Shown here: in pieces, positions 1 to 7,864 of the stretch
How the letters are laid out: each line of letters begins with the position of its first letter
Numbering within the stretch: the first letter of the stretch is position 1
Source of the DNA: Marmoricola sp. URHB0036
Lineage (GTDB): Bacteria > Actinomycetota > Actinomycetes > Propionibacteriales > Nocardioidaceae
Direction: 5' to 3'
Assembly (NCBI RefSeq): GCF_000426045.1
Contig: NZ_AUEP01000008.1
Span: 186,001 to 250,000 of the forward strand
Length of the DNA stretch: 64,000 nucleotides
Notes under the pieces: generated by a model
Databases searched by the model: none
The model's input: only the letters and a program-made list of their open reading frames with translations
What the model was told of the DNA's origin: nothing
Position numbers and translations under genes: made by a program

Positions 1-476
1 GAGCCGTCCTTGCTGAACAGCGTCATCATCACGTAGGTGTCCTTGGCCCCCATGGCGAGGTCCATCGCGCCACCCACGGCAGGGATCGCGTCGGCGGCAC
101 CGGTGTGCCAGTTGGCCAGGTCGCCGGTGACCGAGACCTGGAAGGCGCCGAGCACACAGACGTCCAGGTGGCCGCCGCGCATCATGGCGAAGGAGTCGGC
201 GTGGTGGAAGTACGACGCACCCGGGGTCTCCACGACGGGTACCTTGCCGGCGTTGATGAGGTCCGGATCGATCTCGTCACCGACGGCGGCACGGCCCATG
301 CCCAGCATGCCGTTCTCGGTGTGCAGCACGACACCGCGCTCGAGGTCGAGGTGGTCGGCGACCAGAGTGGGCTGGCCGATGCCGAGGTTCACGAACGAGC
401 CGGTCGGGATGTCGTCGGCGATCAGCTTGGCGATCCCATCCTTCGACAGCGGAGTCTTCTCGAGGGGAGAGCTCAT
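1..476 (-). CDS. pcaJ: 3-oxoadipate CoA-transferase subunit B (partial, C-terminus off the window)
   Basis: Beta subunit of succinyl-CoA:3-oxoadipate CoA-transferase, which activates 3-oxoadipate with CoA from succinyl-CoA in the cytosol. About 158 N-terminal residues are visible; the 3' end lies beyond base 1. The motif LHTENGMLGMG (around residues 51-61) carries the catalytic Glu (about E54) that forms the enzyme-CoA thioester in family I CoA-transferases. The ATG at 476 overlaps the pcaI stop as ATGA, so translation is coupled. It is the last visible gene of the leftward pca operon. Assignment to the 3-oxoadipate enzyme rather than the related 3-oxoacid (SCOT) enzyme rests on the operon context. 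Confidence 0.93.
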   Translation of the reverse strand, partial: MSSPLEKTPLSKDGIAKLIADDIPTGSFVNLGIGQPTLVADHLDLERGVVLHTENGMLGMGRAAVGDEIDPDLINAGKVPVVETPGASYFHHADSFAMMRGGHLDVCVLGAFQVSVTGDLANWHTGAADAIPAVGGAMDLAMGAKDTYVMMTLFSKDG

Positions 477-1144
477 GAGGTCAGCACCACCTTGTCGACG
501 TAGATGCTCGGCGTCACGATGACCTCCGGATCGAGCTCGCCGGTCGCGACCACGTCGTTGACCTGGGCGATCGTCGTACTCGCCGCGGTGGCCATCACCG
601 GCCCGAAGTTGCGAGCGGTCTTGCGGTAGACGAGGTTGCCCATCCGGTCGGACCGATGCGCCTTGACCAGGGCGTAGTCGCCGTGGAGCGGGTACTCCAG
701 GACGTAGTCCTTGCCGTCGATGGTGCGCTCCTCCTTGCCCTCCGCCAGAGGTGTGCCGACGCTGGTCGGGGTGAAGAACCCGCCGATGCCGGCACCAGCA
801 GCACGCATCCGCTCGGCCAGGTTGCCCTGCGGCACCACCTCGAGCTCGAGCCGGCCCGAGCGGTAGAGGTCGTCGAAGACCCAGGAGTCGCTCTGCCGCG
901 GGAACGAGCAGATCATCTTGCGGACATGACCGGTCTTGAGCAGCGCGGCCAGGCCGTAGTCGCCGTTGCCGGCGTTGTTGTTCACCACGGTGAGGTCGCG
1001 GGCACCGTGGCGACTCAGCGCGTCGATCAGCTCCAGCGGCTGTCCGGCCGGACCGAAGCCGCCGATGAGCACGGTGGCTCCGTCGGGGATGTCGGCCACG
1101 GCCCGGGCAGCGGCGTCGCGTCCTTCGAGGATGTCGCTGCTCAC
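473..1144 (-). CDS. pcaI: 3-oxoadipate CoA-transferase subunit A
   Basis: Alpha subunit (223 aa) partnering PcaJ; together they convert 3-oxoadipate to 3-oxoadipyl-CoA. The glycine-rich motif GGFGPAGQP (residues 28-36) typical of CoA-transferase alpha subunits is present, and length matches the family. I chose the GTG at 1144, which overlaps the upstream thiolase stop as GTGA. A longer frame continues upstream to 1210, but that extra stretch lies inside the thiolase gene and has low-complexity Arg/Gly composition. It sits between pcaF and pcaJ in the operon. Confidence 0.93.
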   Translation of the reverse strand: MSSDILEGRDAAARAVADIPDGATVLIGGFGPAGQPLELIDALSRHGARDLTVVNNNAGNGDYGLAALLKTGHVRKMICSFPRQSDSWVFDDLYRSGRLELEVVPQGNLAERMRAAGAGIGGFFTPTSVGTPLAEGKEERTIDGKDYVLEYPLHGDYALVKAHRSDRMGNLVYRKTARNFGPVMATAASTTIAQVNDVVATGELDPEVIVTPSIYVDKVVLTS

Positions 1145-2322
1145 GACACGTTCTCCAGCACCACCGCCAGCCCCTGGCCGACGCCGATGCAGATGGCCGC
1201 GACCCCCCACCGGTGGCCATCCTCACGCAGCACCTTGGCCAGGGTGCCGAGGATGCGGCCCCCCGATGCACCGAGCGGGTGGCCGACGGCGATCGCGCCG
1301 CCGCGCGTGTTCACGATCTCGGGATCGATGCCCCAGGCGTCCACGCAGACGAGGGACTGCACGGCGAACGCCTCGTTGAGCTCCACGGCGCCGACGTCGG
1401 ACCAGCCGATGCCGGCTCGGGCCAGGGCCTTCTCGGCCGCCTCGACCGGGGCGTAGCCGAACCGGTGCGGCTCCAGGGCATGAGCGGCGCGGCCGGCGAT
1501 CCGGGCGACCGGGGCACGGTCGAGCGAGTCGGCAGCCATCTCGGAGCCGAGCAGCACGGCCGATGCGCCGTCACTGAGCGGGGAGGCGTTGCCGGCGGTG
1601 ATGGTGCCGTCCTTGCGGAAGGACGGCTTCAGCTTCGCCAGCGACTCGACGCTTGACCCGGCGCGGATCGACTCGTCGCGCGGGATGTCGGTGTCCGGCA
1701 CCGCCACCACCAGGTCGTCGTAGAAGCCGTCGGACCAGGCCCGGTCGGCGAGATCGTGGGAGCGCACGGCGAAGGCGTCCTGGCGCTCGCGCGACACGTC
1801 GTACTTCTCCTGCAGCTGCTCGTTGGCCTCCCCGAGCGAGACCGTCCACTCCGCCGGCATGTTCGGGTTGACCAGCCGCCACCCGAGGGTCGTGGACACG
1901 GCCTCCAGGTTGCCGGCCGGGAAGGCCCGCGACGGCTTCGGCAGCACCCACGGCGCCCGGGTCATCGACTCGACGCCACCGGTCAGCACGATCGCGGCGT
2001 CGCCGGTCTCGATCATCCGCGACCCACCCATGGCCGCGTCCAGCGAGGAGCCGCACAGTCGGTTGACGGTCGATCCCGGCACCGACACCGGGAAACCGGC
2101 CAGCAAGGTCGCCATCCGGGCGACGTTGCGGTTCTCCTCACCGGCGCCGTTGGCGTTGCCGAGGATCACCTCGTCGACCGACTCGAGGTCCAGGCCGGGG
2201 GTGCGGTCGCGGACGGCTTCGAGCACCACCGCGGCCAGGTCGTCGGGGCGTACGCCGGCGAGCCCACCGTTGAACTTGCCGAACGGGGTGCGGACCGCGT
2301 CGTAGACGAACGCGTCGTTCAT
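1141..2322 (-). CDS. pcaF: 3-oxoadipyl-CoA thiolase
   Basis: Thiolase of 393 aa that cleaves 3-oxoadipyl-CoA to succinyl-CoA and acetyl-CoA, the last step of the beta-ketoadipate pathway. The nucleophilic Cys lies in VNRLCGSSLDAAM (about C90), the catalytic His in GGAIAVGHPLGASGGR, and the second Cys in AAICIGVGQG near the C-terminus, so all three active-site elements are intact. The ATG at 2322 overlaps the pcaL stop (ATGA), while an upstream extension to 2412 would read back into pcaL. Sequence alone cannot separate it from a general acetyl-CoA acetyltransferase; the operon position makes PcaF by far the best call. Confidence 0.94.
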   Translation of the reverse strand: MNDAFVYDAVRTPFGKFNGGLAGVRPDDLAAVVLEAVRDRTPGLDLESVDEVILGNANGAGEENRNVARMATLLAGFPVSVPGSTVNRLCGSSLDAAMGGSRMIETGDAAIVLTGGVESMTRAPWVLPKPSRAFPAGNLEAVSTTLGWRLVNPNMPAEWTVSLGEANEQLQEKYDVSRERQDAFAVRSHDLADRAWSDGFYDDLVVAVPDTDIPRDESIRAGSSVESLAKLKPSFRKDGTITAGNASPLSDGASAVLLGSEMAADSLDRAPVARIAGRAAHALEPHRFGYAPVEAAEKALARAGIGWSDVGAVELNEAFAVQSLVCVDAWGIDPEIVNTRGGAIAVGHPLGASGGRILGTLAKVLREDGHRWGVAAICIGVGQGLAVVLENVS

Positions 2323-3518
2323 GAGGCTCCTTCGTTGTCGAGCTCGTCGAGCACGCCCTGGGCGATGCGGAACGCGGTGTTCGCGTCCGGCACGCCGCAG
2401 TAGATGGCGCACTGCAGGATGAGCTCCTTGATCTCGTCGTTGGTCAGGCCGTTGGTGCGTGCGGCCCGCAGGTGCATCGCGAGCTCTTCGTGGTGCCCGC
2501 GGGCGATGAGGGCGGTCAGGGTGATCATCGAACGACTGCGCCGGTCGAGCCCGGGCCGGGTCCAGATGCCACCCCAGGCGTACTCCGTGATGAACTCCTG
2601 GAACTCGCGGGTCAGGTCGGTGGCGTTGGCGGTCGCCCGGTCGACGTGGGCGTCGCCGAGCACCTCGCGGCGTACGGCCATGCCGGCCGACAGCGGCTCG
2701 TCGGACACCTCCGGCTCGCCGAGCACGTGCTGGCGGATCAACCGGGCCACGACCGACGGCGCTTCCGCCGGGGCGAGATGGCTGACGCCGTCGAGCTCGA
2801 CGTAGCGGCCGTCCTTCACCTGCCCGGCGATGGTGCGCAGCATCTCGGGTGTCGTCGTGACGTCGTCGCTGCCGGCCACCGCGAGGACTGGTGTGTCGAT
2901 CTCACCCAGCCGGTCGCGTACGTCGAACTCGGCCAGCGACTGGCAGACCAGGATGTAGCCCTGGTCGTCGGCGTCCTGGAGGGCGTGCAGCAGAGCGGAG
3001 GCGGTCGCCTGCTCACGTTCGAGGAAGCCGTGGCCGAACCAGCGCTCGGCGGAGCCGGAGACCATCACCGACGTGCCGGAGACGCTGACCTGCCCGATCC
3101 GGCCGGCCCAGCTGGAGGCGTCCCCGATCTTGGCCCCGGTGCACAGCAGTACGGCGGACGTGACGCGGTCGGGCTGGTCGAGGAGCAGCTGCAACCCGAC
3201 CGTGCCACCGACGGAGTCGCCGGCGTAGGCGAAGGAGCCGCGGTACTGGTCACGCTGCTCGAGGATCTCGTCGACCACGCGCAACACACCCTGCGCGAGC
3301 TCGGCCATCGTGAACGGTTCCTCGGGCACCGCGTGGTTGTGTCCGTGGCCCGGGAGGTCCCAGGCCACCACGTCGAAGACGTCGGTGAGCTCCTGGGCGC
3401 ACCGCCCCCACAGGGTGGTGGCGGAGGTGCCGAGTGAGGGCCCGAGGACGAGCAGGGGCAGCTCGGCCCGGTGGGCGGCGCCGGTCAGCCGGACCGCCGT
3501 GATCGACGGGACGCTCAC
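2319..3518 (-). CDS. pcaL: Fused 3-oxoadipate enol-lactonase / 4-carboxymuconolactone decarboxylase
   Basis: A 399-aa bifunctional enzyme joining PcaD and PcaC, a fusion known from actinobacteria such as Rhodococcus and Streptomyces. Residues 1 to about 255 are an alpha/beta hydrolase with the nucleophile elbow AGDSVGG (about S102) that opens 3-oxoadipate enol-lactone. Residues about 280-399 are a carboxymuconolactone decarboxylase domain (GIWTRPGLDRRSRSMITL, then a HHEELAMHLRAA helix). It thus performs two consecutive steps. The chosen GTG at 3518 overlaps the pcaB stop (GTGA). A longer in-frame reading to 4079 lies inside pcaB and is spurious. Confidence 0.94.
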   Translation of the reverse strand: MSVPSITAVRLTGAAHRAELPLLVLGPSLGTSATTLWGRCAQELTDVFDVVAWDLPGHGHNHAVPEEPFTMAELAQGVLRVVDEILEQRDQYRGSFAYAGDSVGGTVGLQLLLDQPDRVTSAVLLCTGAKIGDASSWAGRIGQVSVSGTSVMVSGSAERWFGHGFLEREQATASALLHALQDADDQGYILVCQSLAEFDVRDRLGEIDTPVLAVAGSDDVTTTPEMLRTIAGQVKDGRYVELDGVSHLAPAEAPSVVARLIRQHVLGEPEVSDEPLSAGMAVRREVLGDAHVDRATANATDLTREFQEFITEYAWGGIWTRPGLDRRSRSMITLTALIARGHHEELAMHLRAARTNGLTNDEIKELILQCAIYCGVPDANTAFRIAQGVLDELDNEGAS

Positions 3519-4744
3519 TGCTCCTCCTGGTCGTGGTCGTCGGTGCGCGAGAGCACCTCGTCGATGATCTCGCCTGCGGCACCGAGGTAGTGCCGGGGGT
3601 CGCTCGTCGCCTCCCGGTCGAGCAGCTCGGCGATGCTGCGCTGCTCGGCAGTGAAGGCCGAGCCGTGCTGCTTGACCAGGGCCGCCATCCGGGCGGTGTC
3701 CACGTGCAGTCCCTCCAGCAGCTCGGCGGTCTGCGACGCGGCCGTCACCGTGTGTCGCGAGAGGGCGGCCAGCGCCGACCACTCGGTGTGCCAGCTGCCG
3801 TCCGGTCGCTCGTCCACGGTTGCGGCGGCCGCCAGGTGCAGCTGGGCGTTCAGTCCCGGGGCGGCGAACGCCGCGCGACGGATCAGCACCGAGAGCACCG
3901 GGTTCGCCTTCTGCGGCATCGTCGAGGAGCCACCGCGCCCGTCGACGGCAGGTTCGGCGAGCTCGGCGATCTCGGGTCGAGCCAGCAGCAGCACGTCGTT
4001 GGCGAGATGGCCCATGGCGTCGGTGGCGTGGACCAGCGCGTCGGCGTACCTGGTCAGGGGAGTGCGGGTGGTGTGCCACGGCGAGGCGTTGTCGAGGTGC
4101 AGGATCCGAGCGGTCTCGGCCACGAGGAACTGCGCGGCGTCCACGTCACCGGCCAGCTCGACCGTCGCCGCCAGGGTCCCGGCGGCGCCACCGACCTGGA
4201 CCGGGAAGCGCAGCGCCCGCAGGTCGTCGCGGGCGTCGAGCAGGCCCTGCAGCCAGTGGGCGGCCTTCAGCCCGAAGGTGATCGGCACCGCGTGCTGGGT
4301 CAGTGTGCGTCCGGCCATGACGTCGTCGCGGTGACGGCGGGCCAGCCGTTCCAGGGCGGACACCGACCGGTCGAGGTGGCTGAGCACGAGGGCGGTCGTC
4401 GCACGTCCACAGAGGACCACGGCGGTGTCCAGCACGTCCTGGCTGGTCAGCCCGCGGTGCAGCCAGGTGGCGGCCTCGGCGTTCGTGGGGGCGAGGCGTT
4501 CGCGCAGCAACGACAGCAGAGGTACGACGGGATTGCCGCTCGCCTCGGCCGCACCGGCGACTCGCTCGAGGTCGGCACCGGAGACCAGGCCGTCCAGGTC
4601 TGCTCGCGCGCCGGCCGGTGCGACACCTGCCTCGACCAGGACGTTCAGCCAGACGTCCTCGACCTCGACCATCGTCTCGAGGAACGAGCCCGGGTCGAAG
4701 GCCAGCGCGGCCCGTTCGTCACCGGGCCAGAAGAGGTCGGCCAT
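3515..4744 (-). CDS. pcaB: 3-carboxy-cis,cis-muconate cycloisomerase
   Basis: Fumarase/aspartase superfamily enzyme of 409 aa that lactonises 3-carboxy-cis,cis-muconate, the protocatechuate ring-cleavage product. The superfamily signature GGSSTMPQKANPV is present near residue 260, and HTEWSALAALSRH follows. The ATG at 4744 shares one base with the pcaG stop (TGATG). A TTG one codon upstream (4747) would give a 4-bp overlap and cannot be excluded. It is the third gene of the operon, directly after the ring-cleavage dioxygenase. Confidence 0.94.
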   Translation of the reverse strand: MADLFWPGDERAALAFDPGSFLETMVEVEDVWLNVLVEAGVAPAGARADLDGLVSGADLERVAGAAEASGNPVVPLLSLLRERLAPTNAEAATWLHRGLTSQDVLDTAVVLCGRATTALVLSHLDRSVSALERLARRHRDDVMAGRTLTQHAVPITFGLKAAHWLQGLLDARDDLRALRFPVQVGGAAGTLAATVELAGDVDAAQFLVAETARILHLDNASPWHTTRTPLTRYADALVHATDAMGHLANDVLLLARPEIAELAEPAVDGRGGSSTMPQKANPVLSVLIRRAAFAAPGLNAQLHLAAAATVDERPDGSWHTEWSALAALSRHTVTAASQTAELLEGLHVDTARMAALVKQHGSAFTAEQRSIAELLDREATSDPRHYLGAAGEIIDEVLSRTDDHDQEEQ

Positions 4745-5310
4745 CAAGCCCCCGGGAAGGCCAGGAAGACGGTCTCGTCGTCGCCCTGGAGGTGGATGTC
4801 GAAGACGTACCCGTCGGCGTCGGCCTCAGCCACCAACGTGGAGCGACGCTCCTCGGCCACCGACCGGAGCAACCTGTCCCCGTCCAGCACGGCCTCGTGG
4901 TCGGGGAGGTAGACCCGGGTGAACAAACGGTTCAGCAGCCCGCGGGCGAAGACGGTCATCGCGAAGAACGCGGGGGCACCGTCGCCGGTGGGGCCGGGGC
5001 GCACCGTGGTGAAGGAGTAGTGCCCCTCCGGGTCGACCGCCGCCCGACCGAAGCCGGTGAAGCTGAATCCGTCGCGGCGTAGCGAGCCGCCGGCGCGGGA
5101 GACGGCGCCGTTCTCGTCGGCCTGCCAGATCTCGATCAGGGCGTCGGGGACGGGCTGGCCCGCACCGTCGTACACCGTGCCGTGCAGCCGGATGGCACCG
5201 GCACGACCGGCCGGCACCAGCTCGCTGTCGCCGGGGTAGGGGAGGGCGTAGCCGTAGAAGGGCCCGACGGTCTGGCCGGGGGTCGCGGCGAGGATCGCCT
5301 GACTGCTCAT
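4744..5310 (-). CDS. pcaG: Protocatechuate 3,4-dioxygenase alpha subunit
   Basis: Alpha subunit (188 aa) of the intradiol Fe(III) ring-cleavage dioxygenase. It starts with the family pattern TPGQTVGPFYGYALPY and contains the beta-sandwich dioxygenase core (DALIEIWQADENG, then YSFTTVRPGP). As usual for alpha subunits it lacks the complete set of iron ligands; these reside in PcaH. The ATG at 5310 overlaps the pcaH stop (ATGA), which suits the equimolar complex the two subunits form. Confidence 0.95.
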   Translation of the reverse strand: MSSQAILAATPGQTVGPFYGYALPYPGDSELVPAGRAGAIRLHGTVYDGAGQPVPDALIEIWQADENGAVSRAGGSLRRDGFSFTGFGRAAVDPEGHYSFTTVRPGPTGDGAPAFFAMTVFARGLLNRLFTRVYLPDHEAVLDGDRLLRSVAEERRSTLVAEADADGYVFDIHLQGDDETVFLAFPGA

Positions 5311-6086
5311 TTCGAGTCCTCCTCTTCCATCGGGGTGCGGTGCGAGCCGGTGAGGACAATGTCCCACCTGTACCCCGTCGACCACTCGTGCTGCGTAACG
5401 TCGTGGTCGTAGGACGCCACCAGCCGCTCGCGCGCCTTGGGGTCGACGATCGACTGGTAGATCGGGTCGAGCGCGAACAGCGGATCGCCGGGTAAGTACA
5501 TCTGGGTGATCATCCGCTGGGTGAACTCCTGCCCGAACAGGGAGAAGTGGATGTGCGCCGGACGCCAGGCGTTGTGGTGGTTCTTCCACGGGTAGGGGCC
5601 GGGCTTGATGGTCGTGAAGGCGTAGCTGCCGTCCCCATCGGTCAACGTCCGGCCGACCCCGGTGAAGTTGGGGTCGATCGGAGCCGGGTGCTGGTCGCGC
5701 TTGTGGATGTAGCGGCCGGAGGCGTTCGCCTGCCAGATCTCGACCAGCTGGTGACGGACCGGGCGTCCTTCGCCGTCGACCACGCGGCCGGTGACCACGA
5801 TGCGTTCGCCGACCGGTTCGCCGTGGTGCTGGACGGTCAGGTCGGACTCGAGCGTGCCGATGTCGCGTTGCCCGAAGACGGGAGCGAACAGCTCGATCGT
5901 CTCGGGGTCGGCGTGGTGAGGGTCCTTGGTCGGGTGGCGCAGCAGGCTGCTCCGGTAGGGCGCGTAGTCCAGCCGCGGCTGCGTCTCCTCGACCCCGGTG
6001 CTCTGGTAGTCGTCCTGGATCCGGGCGATCTCGTCACTGATCGTCGCCTGACTGTCCTGGGCGGAGTCGGAGTCGGTCGTCTTCAC
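5307..6086 (-). CDS. pcaH: Protocatechuate 3,4-dioxygenase beta subunit
   Basis: Catalytic beta subunit (259 aa) binding the non-haem ferric iron that opens protocatechuate between the two hydroxyl groups. The iron-ligand region is visible: a Tyr in ASGRYIHKRDQH, and Tyr, His, His in PYPWKNHHNAWRPAHIHF. It is the first gene of the pca operon. I use the GTG at 6086; its Shine-Dalgarno is only a weak G-run. A candidate PcaR site (6131-6150) lies about 45 bp upstream, between this gene and the PfkB kinase gene. Confidence 0.93.
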   Translation of the reverse strand: MKTTDSDSAQDSQATISDEIARIQDDYQSTGVEETQPRLDYAPYRSSLLRHPTKDPHHADPETIELFAPVFGQRDIGTLESDLTVQHHGEPVGERIVVTGRVVDGEGRPVRHQLVEIWQANASGRYIHKRDQHPAPIDPNFTGVGRTLTDGDGSYAFTTIKPGPYPWKNHHNAWRPAHIHFSLFGQEFTQRMITQMYLPGDPLFALDPIYQSIVDPKARERLVASYDHDVTQHEWSTGYRWDIVLTGSHRTPMEEEDSK

Positions 6087-6130
6087 CCCCGAACCGTACG
6101 TCGGGACAGCGACCGGCCGCGCGCCGCGGA

Positions 6131-6150
6131 TCTCACTGAGCGGAAAGCGG
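6131..6150. promoter_or_regulatory. Candidate PcaR (IclR) operator upstream of pcaHGBLFIJ
   Basis: TCTCACTGAGCGGAAAGCGG lies in the 71-bp gap in front of pcaH. It matches 14 of 20 positions of the site at 7806-7825 and keeps the core CACTGA-CGGAA at 11 of 12. Position is suitable for pca operon control. The similarity is observed; PcaR binding is inferred. Confidence 0.5.
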
Positions 6151-6157
6151 GGGTCTC

Positions 6158-7003
6158 TCAGCTCTCCGGTGCCAGGTCGGGCACGCGCAGGGCCGTGGCG
6201 GCCTGGGCGTGGCCGGCCTCCAGACAGTCGGCGAGGTCGCGGCCGCGGAGGCGCGAGCTCAGGAAGCCGGCGAGGAACGCATCGCCGGCGCCGTTGGTGT
6301 CGACGATGTCGTCGACGTGTGGGGCCGGCACGTGGAGGGTGCCACCGGTGGTCACGGCGAGGGCACCGGCTGCTCCCTGGGTGCACACGACGGTGGCCGT
6401 GCCTGCGCGGACGCGCTCGGTCATGAAGGGAAGGGGGTCGCCGAGCCCGTCGTCGTTGAGGAACAAGACGTCGGCCGAGTCGATGAACTCCTGGTGGAAC
6501 GCGCTGCGGCCGTTGTAGTCGTGCAGGTCGCACCACACCTCGACGCCCAGCCGCCGTGCCTCGGCCAGCAGCGGTCGACTGTGCTCGGCCAGGTCGATCA
6601 CGGCCACGTCGCAGGCGCGCAAGGCCTCCCGCGTGCGCTCTGCGTGCTGCTCGCCCACGAGCTCGGGCACGTCGAGGTAGATGGACAGCCGTTCGCCCGT
6701 CGGCGTCATCAGGTTCAGGTGCTGCTCGCTGGCACCGGGTGCGATCTCGGCGACGACCGCGATGCGGTCGCGGTCGAGCCTGCGCAGGATCTTGTCGGCG
6801 AGCTCGTCGGTCCCGACCAGGGTGCGGAGGGTGACGCGTTCGCCGAGGAGGGCGAGGTGCAACGCCTTGCCCGCCGACGTGCCGCCGATCGCCGTGTCGT
6901 GGCCGGTGGCGCGCACCATGTGCGGGCGGCTCTCGGGGAGCCGGTCGAGGCGGACGAGGGTGTTCCACGACGCCGGACCCGCGACGAACACGTGCGCTGT
7001 CAT
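6158..7003 (-). CDS. PfkB-family carbohydrate/nucleoside kinase
   Basis: Ribokinase-fold kinase of 281 aa. The C-terminal PfkB signature DTNGAGDAFLAGF contains the anion-hole GAGD with the catalytic Asp, and the N-terminal sugar-binding Gly motif AIGGTSAGKAL is present. The substrate cannot be told from sequence. It lies between pcaH (71 bp downstream) and the divergent regulator gene (34 bp upstream), so it shares the regulatory region of the protocatechuate cluster, although no kinase is known in that pathway. The ATG at 7003 gives a normal PfkB N-terminus; the longer frame runs into pcaR. Confidence 0.85.
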   Translation of the reverse strand: MTAHVFVAGPASWNTLVRLDRLPESRPHMVRATGHDTAIGGTSAGKALHLALLGERVTLRTLVGTDELADKILRRLDRDRIAVVAEIAPGASEQHLNLMTPTGERLSIYLDVPELVGEQHAERTREALRACDVAVIDLAEHSRPLLAEARRLGVEVWCDLHDYNGRSAFHQEFIDSADVLFLNDDGLGDPLPFMTERVRAGTATVVCTQGAAGALAVTTGGTLHVPAPHVDDIVDTNGAGDAFLAGFLSSRLRGRDLADCLEAGHAQAATALRVPDLAPES

Positions 7004-7007
7004 CGCT

Positions 7008-7027
7008 CCATCTTCTACCCAGTGGAA
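7008..7027. promoter_or_regulatory. Candidate PcaR operator between the pfkB-type gene and pcaR
   Basis: CCATCTTCTACCCAGTGGAA fills most of the 34-bp divergent gap. Its reverse complement agrees with the site at 7806-7825 at 16 of 20 positions; the two conserved 8-bp ends match perfectly and only the 4 central bases differ. It is well placed for autoregulation of pcaR and control of the kinase gene. Confidence 0.55.
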
Positions 7028-7037
7028 GGATGGGGAG

Positions 7038-7814
7038 ATGGCCGGCAACGTCTCCACTCCCGGGGCGAGCGTGACCAGTCGTGCCCTGGCGCTGGTCGGG
7101 GCGTTCGACGAGGACCATCGCAGGCTCTCGCTCTCCGACCTGGCCGGGCGTGCCGGGTTGCCGGTCGCGACGGCGCACCGGCTGGTCGGTGAGCTGGTGG
7201 CCTGGGGAGCGCTGAGCCGCACGGCGTCGGGGGAGTACGTCGTGGGCCGACGACTGTGGGACGTGGGACTGCTCGCCCCCGTGCAGACCGGGCTGCGCCA
7301 GCTGGCCTCGCCGTACCTCCACGACCTCTACGGCGCCACCCTCGCCACCGTCCACCTGGCGGTGCGCGACGGTCTCCAGGTGCTCTACCTCGACCGGCTC
7401 TCCGGGCACGCCTCGGTGCCGGTGGTCAGCACGATCGGGTCGCGGCTCCCGATGCACGCCACCGGCGTGGGCAAGGTGCTGCTCGCCCATGCGCCGGCGT
7501 CGGTGCAGGCGGAGGTGCTCGCCAACCTGACCCGCATCACGCCGTACACCATCAACCAGCCGGGGACCCTGCGCCGGCAGCTCGCGCGGGTCCTGCGCGA
7601 CGACTACGCAACCACGGTGGAGGAGATGAGCCTCGGCGCCTGCTCGGTCGGGGTACCGATCCGGGCCAGGGGCGACGTGGTCGCGGCGCTCGGCATCGTG
7701 GTGCCGAGCCTGAAGAAGGACCGGGCTCCCCTCGTGAGTGCCATGCAGGTCGCCGCTCGAGGGATCGGCCGGGCCCTCGTCGACCCGGCCACCTCGGTCG
7801 ATCGGTTCCACTGA
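7038..7814 (+). CDS. pcaR: IclR-family transcriptional regulator of the pca/pob genes
   Basis: A 258-aa regulator with the IclR architecture: an N-terminal winged HTH (about residues 20-75, LSLSDLAGRAGLPVATAHRL) and a C-terminal effector domain with the family patterns LPMHATGVGKVLLA and SVGVPI. Regulators of this family (PcaR, PcaU, PobR) control protocatechuate and 4-hydroxybenzoate catabolism. Its position between the pca operon and pobA supports that role. The ATG at 7038 follows GGGGAG. Similar 20-bp sequences on both sides of the gene and before pcaH are its likely operators. Effector and mode of action are not visible. Confidence 0.88.
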   Translation: MAGNVSTPGASVTSRALALVGAFDEDHRRLSLSDLAGRAGLPVATAHRLVGELVAWGALSRTASGEYVVGRRLWDVGLLAPVQTGLRQLASPYLHDLYGATLATVHLAVRDGLQVLYLDRLSGHASVPVVSTIGSRLPMHATGVGKVLLAHAPASVQAEVLANLTRITPYTINQPGTLRRQLARVLRDDYATTVEEMSLGACSVGVPIRARGDVVAALGIVVPSLKKDRAPLVSAMQVAARGIGRALVDPATSVDRFH

Positions 7815-7825
7815 ACGGAAGATGG
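7806..7825. promoter_or_regulatory. Candidate PcaR operator upstream of pobA
   Basis: TTCCACTGAACGGAAGATGG overlaps the pcaR stop codon and lies about 40 bp before the pobA start. It contains the palindrome TTCC-N7-GGAA and is the reference copy for the related sites at 7008-7027 and 6131-6150. Part of it is coding, so the shared bases are partly constrained by protein sequence. Confidence 0.5.
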
Positions 7826-7864
7826 ACGTCGTGACAGCACGCCGGGGAACGCGATACTCCCGCC

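Noticed and set aside
656-1456. Long plus-strand reading frame opposite pcaI and pcaF
   Set aside because: Antisense to well-supported genes, no family pattern, typical of frames forced open by high GC.
2319-4079. 586-residue version of PcaL with a long N-terminal extension
   Set aside because: The extension lies inside pcaB and is Arg-rich random sequence; the GTG at 3518 overlaps the pcaB stop and gives a normal PcaL.
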